NCBI RefSeq assembly: GCF_026016325.1
Contig: NZ_CP087203.1
Coordinates: 2,294,001-2,358,000 of the forward strand
Direction: 5' to 3'
DNA length: 64,000 bases
DNA from: Pseudomonas sp. B21-056
GTDB lineage: Bacteria; Pseudomonadota; Gammaproteobacteria; Pseudomonadales; Pseudomonadaceae
Both the position numbers and the translations under genes were made by a program. Position 1 is the stretch's first letter. The number at the start of each line of letters is the position of its first letter. The notes below the pieces were generated by a model. It saw nothing but the letters and a program-made list of their open reading frames with translations. It did not search any database and had not been told where the DNA came from. This document shows, in pieces, positions 1 to 9,665 of this stretch.

Positions 1-91
1 CGCTTGAATCCCAAGCGAAAGATCAAAAGATCGCAGGCTTCGCCAGCTCCTACAACGCCCAGCGGGGATAAATCCCCTCGCCACACAGGTT
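1..91. repeat. Remnants of two intergenic repeat families
   Basis: The first 55 bases contain a half-copy of the element seen as a full inverted repeat near 57.4-57.5 kb (GATC-rich stretch, then GCAGGCTTCGCCAGCTCCTA). It is followed at about 61-87 by a half-copy of the second family, a palindrome reading GGGGATAAATCCCCTCGCCA. Both are non-coding and typical of Pseudomonas intergenic DNA. The rest of the 108-base leader shows no clear promoter for polB, whose promoter may lie left of the window. Confidence 0.6.
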
Positions 92-108
92 CACTGTTTC
101 CCTGAGAG

Positions 109-2517
109 ATGGCGGGTAGAATCACCCCTTACCCAAGATTCGAGGTCACAGCGGTGGATTTACAGCAGGGCTTCGTCCTGACCCGGCATTGGCGCGATAC
201 GCCGGCGGGCACCGAAGTGGAATTCTGGCTGGCGACGGACGCTGGGCCCCGGCGTGTGCGGCTGGCGGTGCAGCCGTCGGTGGCGTTCGTGCCGCAGCTG
301 CAGCGTGGCCAGGTCGAGGCTCTGCTGCAAGGGGAGAAGGACATCGAACTGCGCCCCCTCGACCTGCTGGATTTCGAGCATCGACCGGTGCTGGGCCTGT
401 ATTGCCGCCAACACGCTCAACTGATGCGCCTGGACACGACCCTGCGTCGGGCCGGCGTGGAGGTGTTCGAGGCCGATATCCGGCCACCGGAGCGCTACCT
501 GATGGAGCGCTTCATCACCGCGCCGGTCTGGTTCAGTGGTACGCCGGGCACCGACGGTCTGTTGCTGGACGCCCAGATGAAACCGGCTCCCGACTACCGT
601 CCGGCGTTGCGCCTGGTGTCCCTGGACATCGAGACCACGGCCCAGGGCGAACTGTATTCCATCGCCCTGGAAGGCTGCGGCGAGCGTCAGGTGTACATGC
701 TCGGCCCACCCAATGGCGACGACAGCGGCGTGGATTTCCAGCTCGAATACTGTGATTCCCGCACGCTGCTGCTGAAGAAGCTCAACGACTGGTTCGCCCG
801 GTTCGACCCCGACGCGATCATCGGCTGGAACCTGGTGCAGTTCGATCTGCGCGTGCTGCACGAGCATGCCCGGCGGCTGGCCGTGCCGTTGCGCCTGGGG
901 CGGGGCGGAGAAGAAATGCAGTGGCGCGAGCACGGTGCGCGCAACAACCATTTTTTTGCCGCGGCGGCCGGTCGGTTGATCATCGACGGCATCGAGTCCC
1001 TGCGCTCGGCCACCTGGAGCTTTCCTTCGTTCAGCCTGGAAAACGTCGCCCAGACGCTGTTGGGGGAGGGCAAGGCCATCGGCACCCCTTACCAGCGCAT
1101 GGACGAGATCAATCGCATGTTCGCCGAGGACAAGCCGGCCCTGGCCCGCTACAACCTCAAGGACTGCGAGCTGGTGACGCGGATCTTCGCCAAGACCGAG
1201 CTGCTCAAGTTCCTGCTGGAGCGGGCCAGCGTGACCGGCCTGCCGGCGGATCGCAGCGGTGGTTCGGTGGCGGCCTTCACGCATTTGTATATGCCGCTGA
1301 TGCACCGCCAGGGGTTCGTTGCGCCGAATCTTGGCCAGCGTCCGCCCCAGGCCAGTCCGGGCGGCTTTGTCATGGACTCCCAGCCCGGACTCTACGAGTC
1401 GGTCCTGGTGCTGGACTACAAGAGTCTGTATCCGTCGATCATTCGCACGTTCCTCATCGACCCGGTGGGCCTGATCGAAGGTCTGCGCCACCCGGACGAC
1501 AGCGAGTCGGTGCCGGGCTTTCGCGGCGCACGGTTCTCGCGCACCCGCCATTGTCTGCCGTCCATCGTGGCCCGGGTTGCCGAAGGCCGGGAAACCGCCA
1601 AGCGCGAACACAACGCGCCGTTGTCCCAGGCCTTGAAGATCATCATGAACGCCTTCTACGGTGTGCTCGGTTCCAGCGGCTGTCGCTTTTTCGATCCGCG
1701 GCTGGCCTCGTCCATCACCTTGCGCGGCCACCAGATCATGCAGCAGACCCGGCAGTTGATCGAAGCCCGCGGGCATGTGGTGATCTATGGCGACACCGAC
1801 TCCACCTTCGTCTGGTTGCGCCGGGCCCACGGCCAGGAAGAGGCGGCCAGCATCGGTCGCGAACTGGTGGCGCACGTCAACCAGTGGTGGCGCGAATACG
1901 TGCATGAGACGTTCGGGTTGCAGAGTGCTTTGGAGCTGCAGTTCGAGACCCACTTCAAGCGTTTCCTGATGCCGACGATTCGTGGCGCCGAGGAAGGCAG
2001 CAAGAAACGCTACGCCGGGCTGGTCACCCGTGCCGACGGCAGCGACGAGATCATCTACAAGGGGCTTGAAGCCGTGCGCACCGACTGGTCGCCGCTGGCC
2101 CGGCAATTCCAGCAGGAACTGTACGAGCGAATCTTCCATCGCAAGCCTTACCAGGATTACCTGCGCGACTATGTCCACCAGACCCTCGCCGGAGCGTTCG
2201 ATGATCGACTGGTCTACCGCAAGCGCCTGCGCCGACCGCTGGATGACTACGAGCGCAACGTCCCACCCCATGTGCGCGCGGCGCGGATTGCCGACGAGTT
2301 CAACCAGCGCCAGGGCCGGCCTCGGCAATACCAGAACGGTGGCTGGATCAGCTACGTCATCACTGTCGCAGGGCCCGAGCCGCTGGAAACCCGCAGCGCC
2401 GCCATCGACTACGACCACTACGTGAGCAAACAGCTACAGCCAGTGGCAGATGCGATCCTGCCCTTCGTCGGGGATGATTTCCTGACGTTGATCGGGGGCC
2501 AGATGGGGTTGTTCTGA
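109..2517 (+). CDS. polB: DNA polymerase II (family B)
   Basis: This family B DNA polymerase performs translesion synthesis and replication restart after DNA damage. The 802-residue product is close to the roughly 785 residues of the E. coli enzyme. The proofreading exonuclease motif DIET is at residues 173-176. The polymerase motifs are all present: DYKSLYPSI from about 436 (motif A), KIIMNAFYG from about 510 (motif B) and YGDTDS at 560-565 (motif C), so it should be active in both synthesis and proofreading. The ATG at 109 has only a weak GAGA-type ribosome site. The N-terminus is a little longer than E. coli PolB, so a start further downstream is possible. No LexA box was recognised in the short upstream stretch. 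Confidence 0.95.
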   Translation: MAGRITPYPRFEVTAVDLQQGFVLTRHWRDTPAGTEVEFWLATDAGPRRVRLAVQPSVAFVPQLQRGQVEALLQGEKDIELRPLDLLDFEHRPVLGLYCRQHAQLMRLDTTLRRAGVEVFEADIRPPERYLMERFITAPVWFSGTPGTDGLLLDAQMKPAPDYRPALRLVSLDIETTAQGELYSIALEGCGERQVYMLGPPNGDDSGVDFQLEYCDSRTLLLKKLNDWFARFDPDAIIGWNLVQFDLRVLHEHARRLAVPLRLGRGGEEMQWREHGARNNHFFAAAAGRLIIDGIESLRSATWSFPSFSLENVAQTLLGEGKAIGTPYQRMDEINRMFAEDKPALARYNLKDCELVTRIFAKTELLKFLLERASVTGLPADRSGGSVAAFTHLYMPLMHRQGFVAPNLGQRPPQASPGGFVMDSQPGLYESVLVLDYKSLYPSIIRTFLIDPVGLIEGLRHPDDSESVPGFRGARFSRTRHCLPSIVARVAEGRETAKREHNAPLSQALKIIMNAFYGVLGSSGCRFFDPRLASSITLRGHQIMQQTRQLIEARGHVVIYGDTDSTFVWLRRAHGQEEAASIGRELVAHVNQWWREYVHETFGLQSALELQFETHFKRFLMPTIRGAEEGSKKRYAGLVTRADGSDEIIYKGLEAVRTDWSPLARQFQQELYERIFHRKPYQDYLRDYVHQTLAGAFDDRLVYRKRLRRPLDDYERNVPPHVRAARIADEFNQRQGRPRQYQNGGWISYVITVAGPEPLETRSAAIDYDHYVSKQLQPVADAILPFVGDDFLTLIGGQMGLF

Positions 2518-2561
2518 GGGGGGGGCGCAGGCGAGCAGGTCGTGTCGGTCCGCGCCGGGGT

Positions 2562-4070
2562 TCAATCGTCCTCCTGCAACCTGATCCCGCGCATATGCAG
2601 CAGGTGAGGCACTACCAGCACCAGCAATGTCAGCCCAAGGACCGTGGCCGAAATGGGCTGTGTCAGGAACACCGTCCAGTCTCCCTGGCTGATGGATAGC
2701 GCGTTGCGCAGCTGTTTCTCCGCCATCGGCCCCAGCAGCATGCCGACGATCACCGGCGCGACGGGGAAGTCGAAACGGCGCATCAGTACGCCGGCCCAGC
2801 CGATGGCCAGCATCAGCATCAGGTCGAACGAGGAATGACGCATGCCATACACGCCGATGGAGGCAAATACCAGGATCCCGGCATTGAGATAGGGCCGGGG
2901 AATCTGCAGCAGCTTCACCCAGAGCCCCACCAAGGGTAGGTTCAACACCAGCAGGATCAGGTTGCCGATGTATAGCGAGGCGACCAGGGTCCAGACCAGC
3001 TCGCTCGAAGTCTGGAACAGCATTGGGCCCGGCTGCAGGTTGTAGTTCTGAAACGCCGCCAGCAATATCGCCGCCGTCGCCGAAGTGGGGATGCCGAGGG
3101 TCAGCAGCGGCACCAGTGAGCCCGTGGCACTGGCATTGTTGGCCGCTTCAGGACCGGCCACGCCTTCGATGGCCCCCTGGCCCTTGCTGGCGGCAAACTC
3201 CTGCGGGTGCTTGCTCAGCTTGCGCTCTGCCGAATAGGACAGGAACGTCGGGATTTCCGCGCCGCCAGCCGGGATGGAGCCAAAGGGAAAGCCGATCAGC
3301 GTGCCTCTTATCCAGGCGGGAACGGAGCGTTTCCAATCTGCGCGGGTCATCCATAACGAGGTCATCCGGTGCCGCCCGACGGTTTCTTCCTTCTGATAGA
3401 GCAGGCTGTACAAGGCTTCGGCCACGGCAAACAGGCCGACCGCCACCAATACTACTTCGATGCCATCGACCAACTCCGGCACGCCCAGGGTGTAGCGGGC
3501 GATTCCCGACGTCGAGTCCAGGCCGATCAGGCCAATGGTCAGCCCGATGCCCAGGGACGCGAACCCGCGCAACATGGAAGCACCCAGCACCGCCGATACC
3601 GTGGTGAACGACAACACCAGGATGGCGAAGTATTCCGCCGGCCCGAACTTGAGCGCCAATGTTGCCACCAGCGGCGCAAACAGGGTCAGCAGCACGGTGG
3701 CGACAGTGCCGGCCACGAACGAGCCGATGGCGGCCGTTGCCAGGGCAGGCCCCGCGCGGCCGTTGCGCGCCATGAGATTACCCTCCAGGGCGGTGATCAT
3801 CGATGACGACTCGCCTGGGGTATTGAGCAGAATGGAAGTGGTCGAGCCGCCGAATTGTGCGCCGTAATAGATTCCGGCGAACATGATCAGGGCGCCGGTA
3901 GGGTCGACCTTGGCGGTAATCGGCAGCAACAGGGCCACCGTCAGGGCCGGCCCGATGCCCGGCAAGACCCCGATGGCGGTGCCCAGCAGGCAACCGATGA
4001 AGCCCCATAACAAATTGACCGGATCCAGCGCCGCAGCAAAACCCGCGGCCAGGCTCAAGAGAATGTCCAC
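2562..4070 (-). CDS. tctA: Tripartite tricarboxylate transporter, large membrane subunit TctA
   Basis: The 502-residue polytopic protein is the large permease subunit of a TTT-family secondary transporter for tricarboxylates or related organic acids. Family signatures are visible: a GxxPGxGP-type loop near residue 38 (GVLPGIGPA), the [20 protein letters not shown] region at about 65-85, and a second conserved loop ([12 protein letters not shown]) in the C-terminal half, reflecting internal duplication. The start is GTG, with GAGGAG eight bases upstream overlapping the tctB stop, which points to translational coupling. It is the last gene of tctC-tctB-tctA. The substrate cannot be told from the sequence. 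No TctD/TctE two-component pair is adjacent. Confidence 0.93.
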   Translation of the reverse strand: MDILLSLAAGFAAALDPVNLLWGFIGCLLGTAIGVLPGIGPALTVALLLPITAKVDPTGALIMFAGIYYGAQFGGSTTSILLNTPGESSSMITALEGNLMARNGRAGPALATAAIGSFVAGTVATVLLTLFAPLVATLALKFGPAEYFAILVLSFTTVSAVLGASMLRGFASLGIGLTIGLIGLDSTSGIARYTLGVPELVDGIEVVLVAVGLFAVAEALYSLLYQKEETVGRHRMTSLWMTRADWKRSVPAWIRGTLIGFPFGSIPAGGAEIPTFLSYSAERKLSKHPQEFAASKGQGAIEGVAGPEAANNASATGSLVPLLTLGIPTSATAAILLAAFQNYNLQPGPMLFQTSSELVWTLVASLYIGNLILLVLNLPLVGLWVKLLQIPRPYLNAGILVFASIGVYGMRHSSFDLMLMLAIGWAGVLMRRFDFPVAPVIVGMLLGPMAEKQLRNALSISQGDWTVFLTQPISATVLGLTLLVLVVPHLLHMRGIRLQEDD

Positions 4071-4082
4071 GGCGTTATCTCC

Positions 4083-4568
4083 TCAGATCCAGGCATTGAT
4101 GAGGGGCGGAAGGGCGACACCCAACCCGGCATTGAACAACCAGTAGATCGGCAACGTCAGCGCGATGCCGATGGCGAGGTCACGCAATGGATGGCGGCTG
4201 CCGAACCCCCGCGCCGAACAGGCGAATAGCAGGGCGGCGGCCAGCACGAATCCGATCACATTGATCAGCAATGCAATCGCCACGATGCCCGCTGTCACCC
4301 AGGCGGCTCCCCACTTGCCGTTGGGCAGTACGCCGTCACCATTGCCCGCCAGCTCACGAAAGCCGCCCGTGATCGCCTGGTAACTCAGCACGGCACCCAC
4401 GCCTGCCAGGAACGCGGCGACGGCGCAGGGGTAGACATGGGCGCCGAGGATGACGAAGCCCATCTCGGGTGGAAATCGCAAAGCGCCGATGGCCAGGATC
4501 ACGCCGATGGCGATCACCCCGACGCCGATTGCCAGCTGTGTCGGCAATACTGTGCGTGCGCGGTCCAT
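4083..4568 (-). CDS. tctB: Tripartite tricarboxylate transporter, small membrane subunit TctB
   Basis: This small, poorly conserved membrane subunit of the TctABC transporter has about 161 residues and four predicted hydrophobic helices, the usual TctB architecture. I place the start at the ATG (MDRARTVLPTQ) one base after the tctC stop codon rather than at the longer open frame, because the extra N-terminus would overlap tctC and is not hydrophobic. The one-base gap to tctC and the short gap to tctA indicate one transcript. Identification rests on position, size and hydropathy more than on motifs. Confidence 0.88.
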   Translation of the reverse strand: MDRARTVLPTQLAIGVGVIAIGVILAIGALRFPPEMGFVILGAHVYPCAVAAFLAGVGAVLSYQAITGGFRELAGNGDGVLPNGKWGAAWVTAGIVAIALLINVIGFVLAAALLFACSARGFGSRHPLRDLAIGIALTLPIYWLFNAGLGVALPPLINAWI

Positions 4569-4569
4569 G

Positions 4570-5532
4570 TCAAAGCAGCCCGACCTTGACCAGCATGGCG
4601 TGCAGGCGCGCATGTTCCTCTTCGACGAATTTACCGAACTCGTCGCCGGTCAGAATGCTCTGGGTCCAGGCATTGTCCTTGATGTTTTTCTGCCAGACAT
4701 CACTGTGGGTCGCGGCCACAACCGCGTCGGTGACCTCCTGGCGCTGTGCCGGCGTGAGGTCCGCCGCACCGTAGACACCCCGCCAGTTGCCAATGATCAC
4801 GTCATAGCCACTTTCCTTGAGGGTCGGTGCGTCGATGCCTTCGACACGGTTGGGGGCGCCAATGGCCAGCAAGCGGAACTGCTTGGCTTGGACATACTTC
4901 GCCAGTTCGGCGTAACCACCCGTAATGACGGTGATGTGCCCGCCCAAGGTCGCGGCAACGACTTCACCACCCCCGGCATAAGCGACGTAGTTCACCTGGT
5001 TGACCGGGACGTCCATCTTGCCCGCCAGTTCAGCGATGCCGATGTGATCGATCGATCCCTTGGAACCACCGCCCCACTTGATACTGGAGGGGTTGGCCTT
5101 GAAGTCCTTCAGCAGATCATCCAGATTCTTGTAGGGCGAGTCCTGGCGGACGGCAAGCACGTTGTATTCAGTGAAAAGCCGGGCGATGGGCGTCACATCC
5201 TTCAGGGTGATTTGCGGTTTGTTCTGCTCCACGGCGGTGACCATGATCGCCCCTACCACGAGCAACGCATTGGCATCGCCCTTGGTGCTGTTGGCGAACT
5301 GCGCCAGACCCAATGTGCCTCCGGCACCGCCCTTGTTCTCGAATGTAACGGATTTGGCTGTCTTGGCTTCGATCAGGGCCTTGCCCAGGATCCGTGCGGT
5401 CTGGTCGTAACCACCGCCCACGGAGCCCGGCGCCATGAACTTGACTGTGTCCAGTGCGAGGGCGGACGTGGCGAGGGTCATGGCCAGCGCCATGGAGGCG
5501 TAGCGGCTGAGCTGGCGAACTGTAGTGAACAT
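4570..5532 (-). CDS. tctC: Tripartite tricarboxylate transporter substrate-binding protein TctC (Bug family)
   Basis: This periplasmic binding protein delivers an organic acid to TctAB. It has 320 residues, with an N-terminal signal peptide of about 26 residues ending at SALA, followed by the characteristic VKFMAPGSVGGGYDQTAR segment that lines the ligand pocket in Bug-type proteins, and ENKGGAGG near residue 65. It is the first gene of the tctCBA operon, preceded by a good ribosome site (CGGGAGAAACCC before ATG). The 134-base gap before it, after the AEC-carrier gene on the same strand, could hold its promoter, but no clear -35/-10 pair was found. The ligand is likely a di- or tricarboxylate. 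Confidence 0.93.
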   Translation of the reverse strand: MFTTVRQLSRYASMALAMTLATSALALDTVKFMAPGSVGGGYDQTARILGKALIEAKTAKSVTFENKGGAGGTLGLAQFANSTKGDANALLVVGAIMVTAVEQNKPQITLKDVTPIARLFTEYNVLAVRQDSPYKNLDDLLKDFKANPSSIKWGGGSKGSIDHIGIAELAGKMDVPVNQVNYVAYAGGGEVVAATLGGHITVITGGYAELAKYVQAKQFRLLAIGAPNRVEGIDAPTLKESGYDVIIGNWRGVYGAADLTPAQRQEVTDAVVAATHSDVWQKNIKDNAWTQSILTGDEFGKFVEEEHARLHAMLVKVGLL

Positions 5533-5666
5533 GGGTTTCTCCCGAGATTATTGTTTTTGTGAGTACCGGTTGAATGGTCAGCAACGATGTACATCCAGCC
5601 TAGCAGCGCCGTTGGATTTCGGGAGGATTCAACGTCTTGAGTGGTACGCAGGACACGCGGGAGCGG

Positions 5667-6593
5667 TCATACCCATGACGAAAGCGTAATCACCGCGACC
5701 GGCAGGGCAAGCGCGGCGAGCAGCGTCTGGCCGGCGATGATGCCGGCCATCAATGGGGCATCGCCGCCCATTTGCCGAGCCATGATGTAGGAAGACGATG
5801 CGGTCGGCAGGGACTGGAAAAGCAGCACTGCAATCGCGGCATTGCCTTGCAGGCCGATCAGGCGGCAGGCGATCAAGGTGACGGCCGGCATGATCAGGAA
5901 CTTGGTGATCGAGGACATGCCGATCGGTTTCAACCAGCTGCGCGCGGTCTTCAGGTCCAGGGCCGCACCGACACACAGCAGGCCCAGCGGCAATGATGCC
6001 TGGCCGAGTGCCTTGAGTACGGCTTCGGGTCCACGAGGTATCCCGATCCCGGTCCCTTGCAAGAGGATGCCGGCCAGGCACGCGAGTATCAGCGGGTTCG
6101 TTGCCAATTGCCTGGCGATGAGTTTTACCGGCAATCGTCCTCCGGGACCGAAGCGGGCGAACACCAGCACGCAGAGGATATTGACCGTCGGCACGATCGC
6201 CGCGTTGGCCACCGCTGCCAAAGTAATGCCCGATGCACCGAACAGTCCGGCGGCCGCCGATACACCGACATAGTTATTGAAGCGCACGCCGCCCTGGAAG
6301 ACCGAGGTGAAAGCTGCGTCATTACCCGTAAAGAGCCCTCGCGACCCCACCAGCAATACCGCCACCGTGACGGTCGACAACACCAGCGCGAGGATCATCC
6401 CGCCCACCGGAACGTCACCGAGCTGGGCGGTCGCCAGGCCATGGACGAACAGCGACGGCAACAACACGTAATAGCCCAGCCGTTCGGCCTGGGGCCAGAA
6501 GCTGTCGGCCAGGAAATTCGATTGCCTGAGCCAGGCGCCCAATGCGATCAACAAGGCAATGGGGAAGAGGGCAAGCAGCAACGCCAGGGTCAT
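5667..6593 (-). CDS. AEC-family transporter (auxin efflux carrier/malonate permease type)
   Basis: This inner-membrane secondary carrier of the AEC family has 308 residues and about ten hydrophobic segments. The family includes MdcF-type malonate permeases and small-acid transporters. The ATG at 6593 is preferred over the longer frame, which begins with TTG, because GGTGA lies seven bases upstream. It is on the same strand as a LysR gene upstream and tctCBA downstream, so both transporters may serve the same organic acids. That link is inferred from neighbourhood only. Confidence 0.82.
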   Translation of the reverse strand: MTLALLLALFPIALLIALGAWLRQSNFLADSFWPQAERLGYYVLLPSLFVHGLATAQLGDVPVGGMILALVLSTVTVAVLLVGSRGLFTGNDAAFTSVFQGGVRFNNYVGVSAAAGLFGASGITLAAVANAAIVPTVNILCVLVFARFGPGGRLPVKLIARQLATNPLILACLAGILLQGTGIGIPRGPEAVLKALGQASLPLGLLCVGAALDLKTARSWLKPIGMSSITKFLIMPAVTLIACRLIGLQGNAAIAVLLFQSLPTASSSYIMARQMGGDAPLMAGIIAGQTLLAALALPVAVITLSSWV

Positions 6594-6650
6594 CTTGTAT
6601 TCACCGATCAATTCAGAGGAACAACGCCCTGTCTGGAGACTGCTGTGCAG

Positions 6651-6680
6651 CCCACGGGGATAAATCCCCTCGCCACGGGG
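6651..6680. repeat. Short palindromic repeat (GGGGATAAATCCCC family)
   Basis: A copy of the intergenic palindrome built on GGGGATAAATCCCCTCGCCA lies in the 149-base gap between the LysR gene and the AEC-carrier gene. The same core occurs near 61, 51016 and 61014. It could fold into a hairpin in the mRNA. It lacks a T-tract and is not a clear terminator. Confidence 0.6.
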
Positions 6681-6742
6681 TTTTGCATTATTCCTTCGAG
6701 GGAGGGTGAATAAAAAACGATAATAAATTGATCGATGGTCAA

Positions 6743-7636
6743 TTATTTCTCATCAGTCGCGGGGTCGTTCCGGCAGGCGCGAATCGCTTGTGCCAGGGCC
6801 GCTGCCAAGCGCGCGACGGGGCGGTCCTCGCGTTCAAGCAGGACCACTTGACGCAAACTCTGTGGTTCTCCGAATGGCCGTATGTCCAAGTCGTGCAGGC
6901 GTTCGAGATCTTGCGTTGACAGGGGCGCCACGGCCACGCCAAGCCCGCTTGAAACCATATGGATAATTGCTTCCTGGCTGTCCAGCTCCATGGTTGTCTG
7001 GACCCGCAGGCGCATGCGACGCAGTTCCCGCTCGATGCTTCGTCCTGCCCATGCCCGCCGGTCAAAGCGGATGAAAGGCTGCTCCTGGAGCAGCTGTCTC
7101 AGGGGCAGATCTTTCAGGTGCGGGGGCGCGATGATCCAGAAAGCCTCCTGGTACAGCGGTGTACTCACCAGCCCGTAGGGGTGGGGTTTGACCGGTTGGG
7201 TAGTCACGGCAGCGTCCAGTTCACCGGCTTCGACCCGCGTCGCCAGTTCCGCTGACATCCCGGACATCACGTTGATGCGCAGATGCGGATGACTCTTGCT
7301 CAGCGCTGCCAGGGCCGCTGGGAGTATGCCGGCCAACGCGGTGTGGATCGCCCCGACGCGCAGGCGTCCGCGCAACTCACTGTTCTCGCCGACGTCCGCG
7401 GCGATGCTGTCATACAGCGCAAGAATCTCGTTGGCCCGTTCCACCGCCAGGTGTCCGGCTTCGGTGAGCACCGGCAGGCGTCGTGACCGGTCGAACAACG
7501 GCGCGTTGAACTCATCTTCCAGGCCTTTGATATGCAAGCTCACTGCCGATTGGGTCAGGTGCACCGCTTCGGCGGCTCGTGCAAATGAACCATGCCGGGC
7601 GATGGCGACCAGGGTGCGCAGTGCTCGTAGGGACAT
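6743..7636 (-). CDS. LysR-family transcriptional regulator
   Basis: This 297-residue LysR-type regulator has an N-terminal winged helix-turn-helix at about residues 3-62 (ARHGSFARAAEAVHLTQSAV is the recognition region) and a C-terminal effector-binding domain. The ATG at 7636 is chosen because GGAG sits about nine bases upstream; the longer frame adds an unrelated tail. The gene is in the same direction as the AEC-carrier gene 149 bases downstream, so it may regulate that gene and perhaps tctCBA. LysR genes are more often divergent from their target, so this is uncertain. Confidence 0.9.
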   Translation of the reverse strand: MSLRALRTLVAIARHGSFARAAEAVHLTQSAVSLHIKGLEDEFNAPLFDRSRRLPVLTEAGHLAVERANEILALYDSIAADVGENSELRGRLRVGAIHTALAGILPAALAALSKSHPHLRINVMSGMSAELATRVEAGELDAAVTTQPVKPHPYGLVSTPLYQEAFWIIAPPHLKDLPLRQLLQEQPFIRFDRRAWAGRSIERELRRMRLRVQTTMELDSQEAIIHMVSSGLGVAVAPLSTQDLERLHDLDIRPFGEPQSLRQVVLLEREDRPVARLAAALAQAIRACRNDPATDEK

Positions 7637-7700
7637 TGTGATTCGCTCCTGGTTGGATGACCGCCAGCACAACACCGGCGTAGTGCAAGGTCTTGATCGT

Positions 7701-8162
7701 TCACGAGATAGGAACGTAGAGATCGGACTTGATGTTGCTCATCGATACCAGCGTCTTGAAGCGCTTGACGTTGTTGCTTTCGAAGAACAGCTCACGGGTC
7801 AACTGTGTGTACTGTTCCATGTGCTTCACCAGCATGATCAGCACGAAATCGCATTCTCCCGCCACGTAGTAGCACTGCTGCACCTGCGGGCAGGCGAGAA
7901 AGAGGCGCTTCATGGCATCGAGCAGGTCAAGGCGTTCGTTTTCGACCTCCACCTCGGTGATGACCGTCAAGGTGTAGCCCAGGGCGGCCGGGTCGACACG
8001 GGCGACGGTCCCCAGGACGACGCCTTCGGTGTTCAGTTTCTTCAGGCGCCGGTTCACGGCGGCCGAAGACAGGTTGACCCGCTCCCCGAGGTCCTGTTGG
8101 GAGGTGGTGGCGTCACGCTGGATGGCGTCCAGCAGGGCATGGTCGAACGGGTCGAGGTTCAT
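7701..8162 (-). CDS. Lrp/AsnC-family transcriptional regulator
   Basis: This is a small DNA-binding regulator of amino-acid metabolism. The 153 residues comprise an N-terminal helix-turn-helix (about 1-60, with TTSQQDLGERVNLSSAAVNR) and a C-terminal RAM ligand-binding domain (about 70-145). The start has an AGGTGAG ribosome site. The gene is divergent from the carbamoylase-dpaL pair, so it probably controls those genes in response to an amino acid such as 2,3-diaminopropionate. A 15-base palindrome in the intergenic region is a candidate binding site. Confidence 0.93.
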   Translation of the reverse strand: MNLDPFDHALLDAIQRDATTSQQDLGERVNLSSAAVNRRLKKLNTEGVVLGTVARVDPAALGYTLTVITEVEVENERLDLLDAMKRLFLACPQVQQCYYVAGECDFVLIMLVKHMEQYTQLTRELFFESNNVKRFKTLVSMSNIKSDLYVPIS

Positions 8163-8201
8163 GAAGGCTCACCTGAAAAACATCAGTCTGCACAAAGTCC
8201 C

Positions 8202-8280
8202 TGTGGGAGCGAGCCTGCTCGCGATGGCGGTGTGTCATGCCGATTGATACACCGCCATCGCGAGCAGGCTCGCTCCCACA
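8202..8280. repeat. REP pair (inverted REP doublet)
   Basis: A perfect 32-base inverted repeat (8202-8233 with 8249-8280) contains the Pseudomonas REP core GTGGGAGCGAGCCTGCTCGC, with a 15-base centre. It sits between the divergent Lrp-type regulator and the carbamoylase gene, immediately upstream of the likely promoter region. REP doublets of this kind are mobilised by a RAYT transposase encoded elsewhere in the genome. Confidence 0.9.
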
Positions 8281-8308
8281 AGGGTTGCGATAACGCAATA
8301 AAAGTTCA

Positions 8309-8323
8309 TTTTCAGCCTGAAAA
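8309..8323. promoter_or_regulatory. Candidate Lrp/AsnC operator
   Basis: A perfect palindrome, TTTTCAG-C-CTGAAAA, lies about 70 bases before the carbamoylase start in an AT-rich stretch between divergent genes. Its position and shape suit the neighbouring Lrp/AsnC-type regulator. This is inference from symmetry and context; no consensus for this regulator is known to me. Confidence 0.4.
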
Positions 8324-8394
8324 TCAAGATTTTCATTCACTCTAGGGGAATAGAATTTCTTCACGACGCCAAGATCCACCCCCAGGAGACTCTG

Positions 8395-9636
8395 ATGCAC
8401 GATCTGCACCTCAACGGCCCCCTCATGCTCCAGCAGATTCAAACCCTCGGCCGGTTGGGCGCCGATGCCGAGAATGGCGGGCGCACCCGGATTGCATTGA
8501 CCGACGCTGAAAAGGCCGGACGCGATCGGGTTCAGGGCTGGATGCGTGAGCTGGGGCTGGAGATCCAGATCGACCGGATCGGCAATCTGTTCGGCACACT
8601 GCGCTCGGCGAGTGACCGGGGTGATCAGCGTCCGCTGATGATGGGGTCTCATATCGACACAGTGACCAATGCCGGTGCGCTGGATGGTTGCTACGGGGTG
8701 CTCGCCGGCCTGGCGGTCATTCGTGCCTTCCGCGAGGCCGGCGTGTTGCCCGCCCGCTCCATCACGGTCGGCGCGTTCACCAACGAAGAGGGCGTGCGCT
8801 ACCAGCCCGACATGATGGGGTCGCTGGTCCATGCCGGCGGCCTGTCCGTCGAGGAAGCACTCGACACCATCGGTACTGACGGTACGCGCCTGGGGGACGA
8901 ACTCGAACGCATTGGCTACGCTGGTGCCCTGGAACCCGGCGCTATCGTTCCCCATGAATACATCGAGCTGCACATCGAGCAAGGCCCGATCCTGGAGGCC
9001 GAGGGCACCTTGATCGGTGTCGTCGAAAACCTTCAGGGCATCTCCTGGCAGCAGATTGAAGTGAAGGGCAACGCCAATCACGCCGGTACCACGCCTACCC
9101 ATCTGCGGCATGACGCCGGCCTGGTGGCCAGTTCCATCGCGGTCGAGCTGCGGCGTATCGCGGTCGAGACCGGGACCACCCTGGCCACCGTCGGGTGCAT
9201 GAAGTTCGAACCGAATGTCATCAACGTGATTGCGCGCAAGGCAACCTTCACCGTTGACCTGCGTGATCCCGACGAGGCGAAGCTGGTCGCTGCCGAAAAA
9301 CGCTTGTCCAGGTACCTCGGCGACATTGCCGAACAAGAGGGCGTCGATATCTCGACCGAACAGCTGGTGCGTTTCCAGCCGGTCACTTTCAACGCCGCAC
9401 TGGCCGATGAAATCGAGGCCAGCGCGCAGCGCTTCGGCTTCAGTCACCGTCGGATGACCTCCGGCGCCGGGCATGACGCGCAGATGATTGCCCGCATCGC
9501 ACCGGCCGCGATGATCTTCGTCCCCAGCCGCGGCGGGATCAGCCATAACCCTCGCGAGCACACCGACGACGATCAGTTGATCAAGGGCGCGCAGGTGCTG
9601 CTCGACGTCGTCACACGGCGCCTCAACGCCGCCTGA
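8395..9636 (+). CDS. Zn-dependent amidase/carbamoylase (M20 family, N-carbamoyl-L-amino-acid hydrolase type)
   Basis: This is a metal-dependent amidohydrolase of the allantoate amidohydrolase/N-carbamoyl-L-amino-acid hydrolase family. It has 413 residues, the usual length. The binuclear-metal ligands are visible: H86 in GSHIDT, D97 in ALDGCYG, E131/E132 in TNEEG, H193 in LHIEQGP and H384 in ISHNPREH. The start has CAGGAG upstream. It is 29 bases before dpaL and divergent from an Lrp-type regulator. Together they suggest hydrolysis of an N-carbamoyl or N-acyl 2,3-diaminopropionate to the free diamino acid. Allantoate or a general carbamoyl amino acid are alternatives; no other purine genes are nearby. 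Confidence 0.88.
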   Translation: MHDLHLNGPLMLQQIQTLGRLGADAENGGRTRIALTDAEKAGRDRVQGWMRELGLEIQIDRIGNLFGTLRSASDRGDQRPLMMGSHIDTVTNAGALDGCYGVLAGLAVIRAFREAGVLPARSITVGAFTNEEGVRYQPDMMGSLVHAGGLSVEEALDTIGTDGTRLGDELERIGYAGALEPGAIVPHEYIELHIEQGPILEAEGTLIGVVENLQGISWQQIEVKGNANHAGTTPTHLRHDAGLVASSIAVELRRIAVETGTTLATVGCMKFEPNVINVIARKATFTVDLRDPDEAKLVAAEKRLSRYLGDIAEQEGVDISTEQLVRFQPVTFNAALADEIEASAQRFGFSHRRMTSGAGHDAQMIARIAPAAMIFVPSRGGISHNPREHTDDDQLIKGAQVLLDVVTRRLNAA

Positions 9637-9665
9637 AAATCCTTGCCTGTCCGATGGAGTTCCCC

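Noticed and set aside
160..2418. 752-codon open frame antisense to polB
   Set aside because: Long antisense frames are common opposite GC-rich Pseudomonas genes. The predicted product has no recognisable domain, while the plus-strand frame has every polymerase motif.
8202..8280. Possible CRISPR-like or attenuator element
   Set aside because: The palindrome is a single doublet found elsewhere in the same form, so it is a REP element rather than a CRISPR repeat or an attenuator; no leader peptide was seen.
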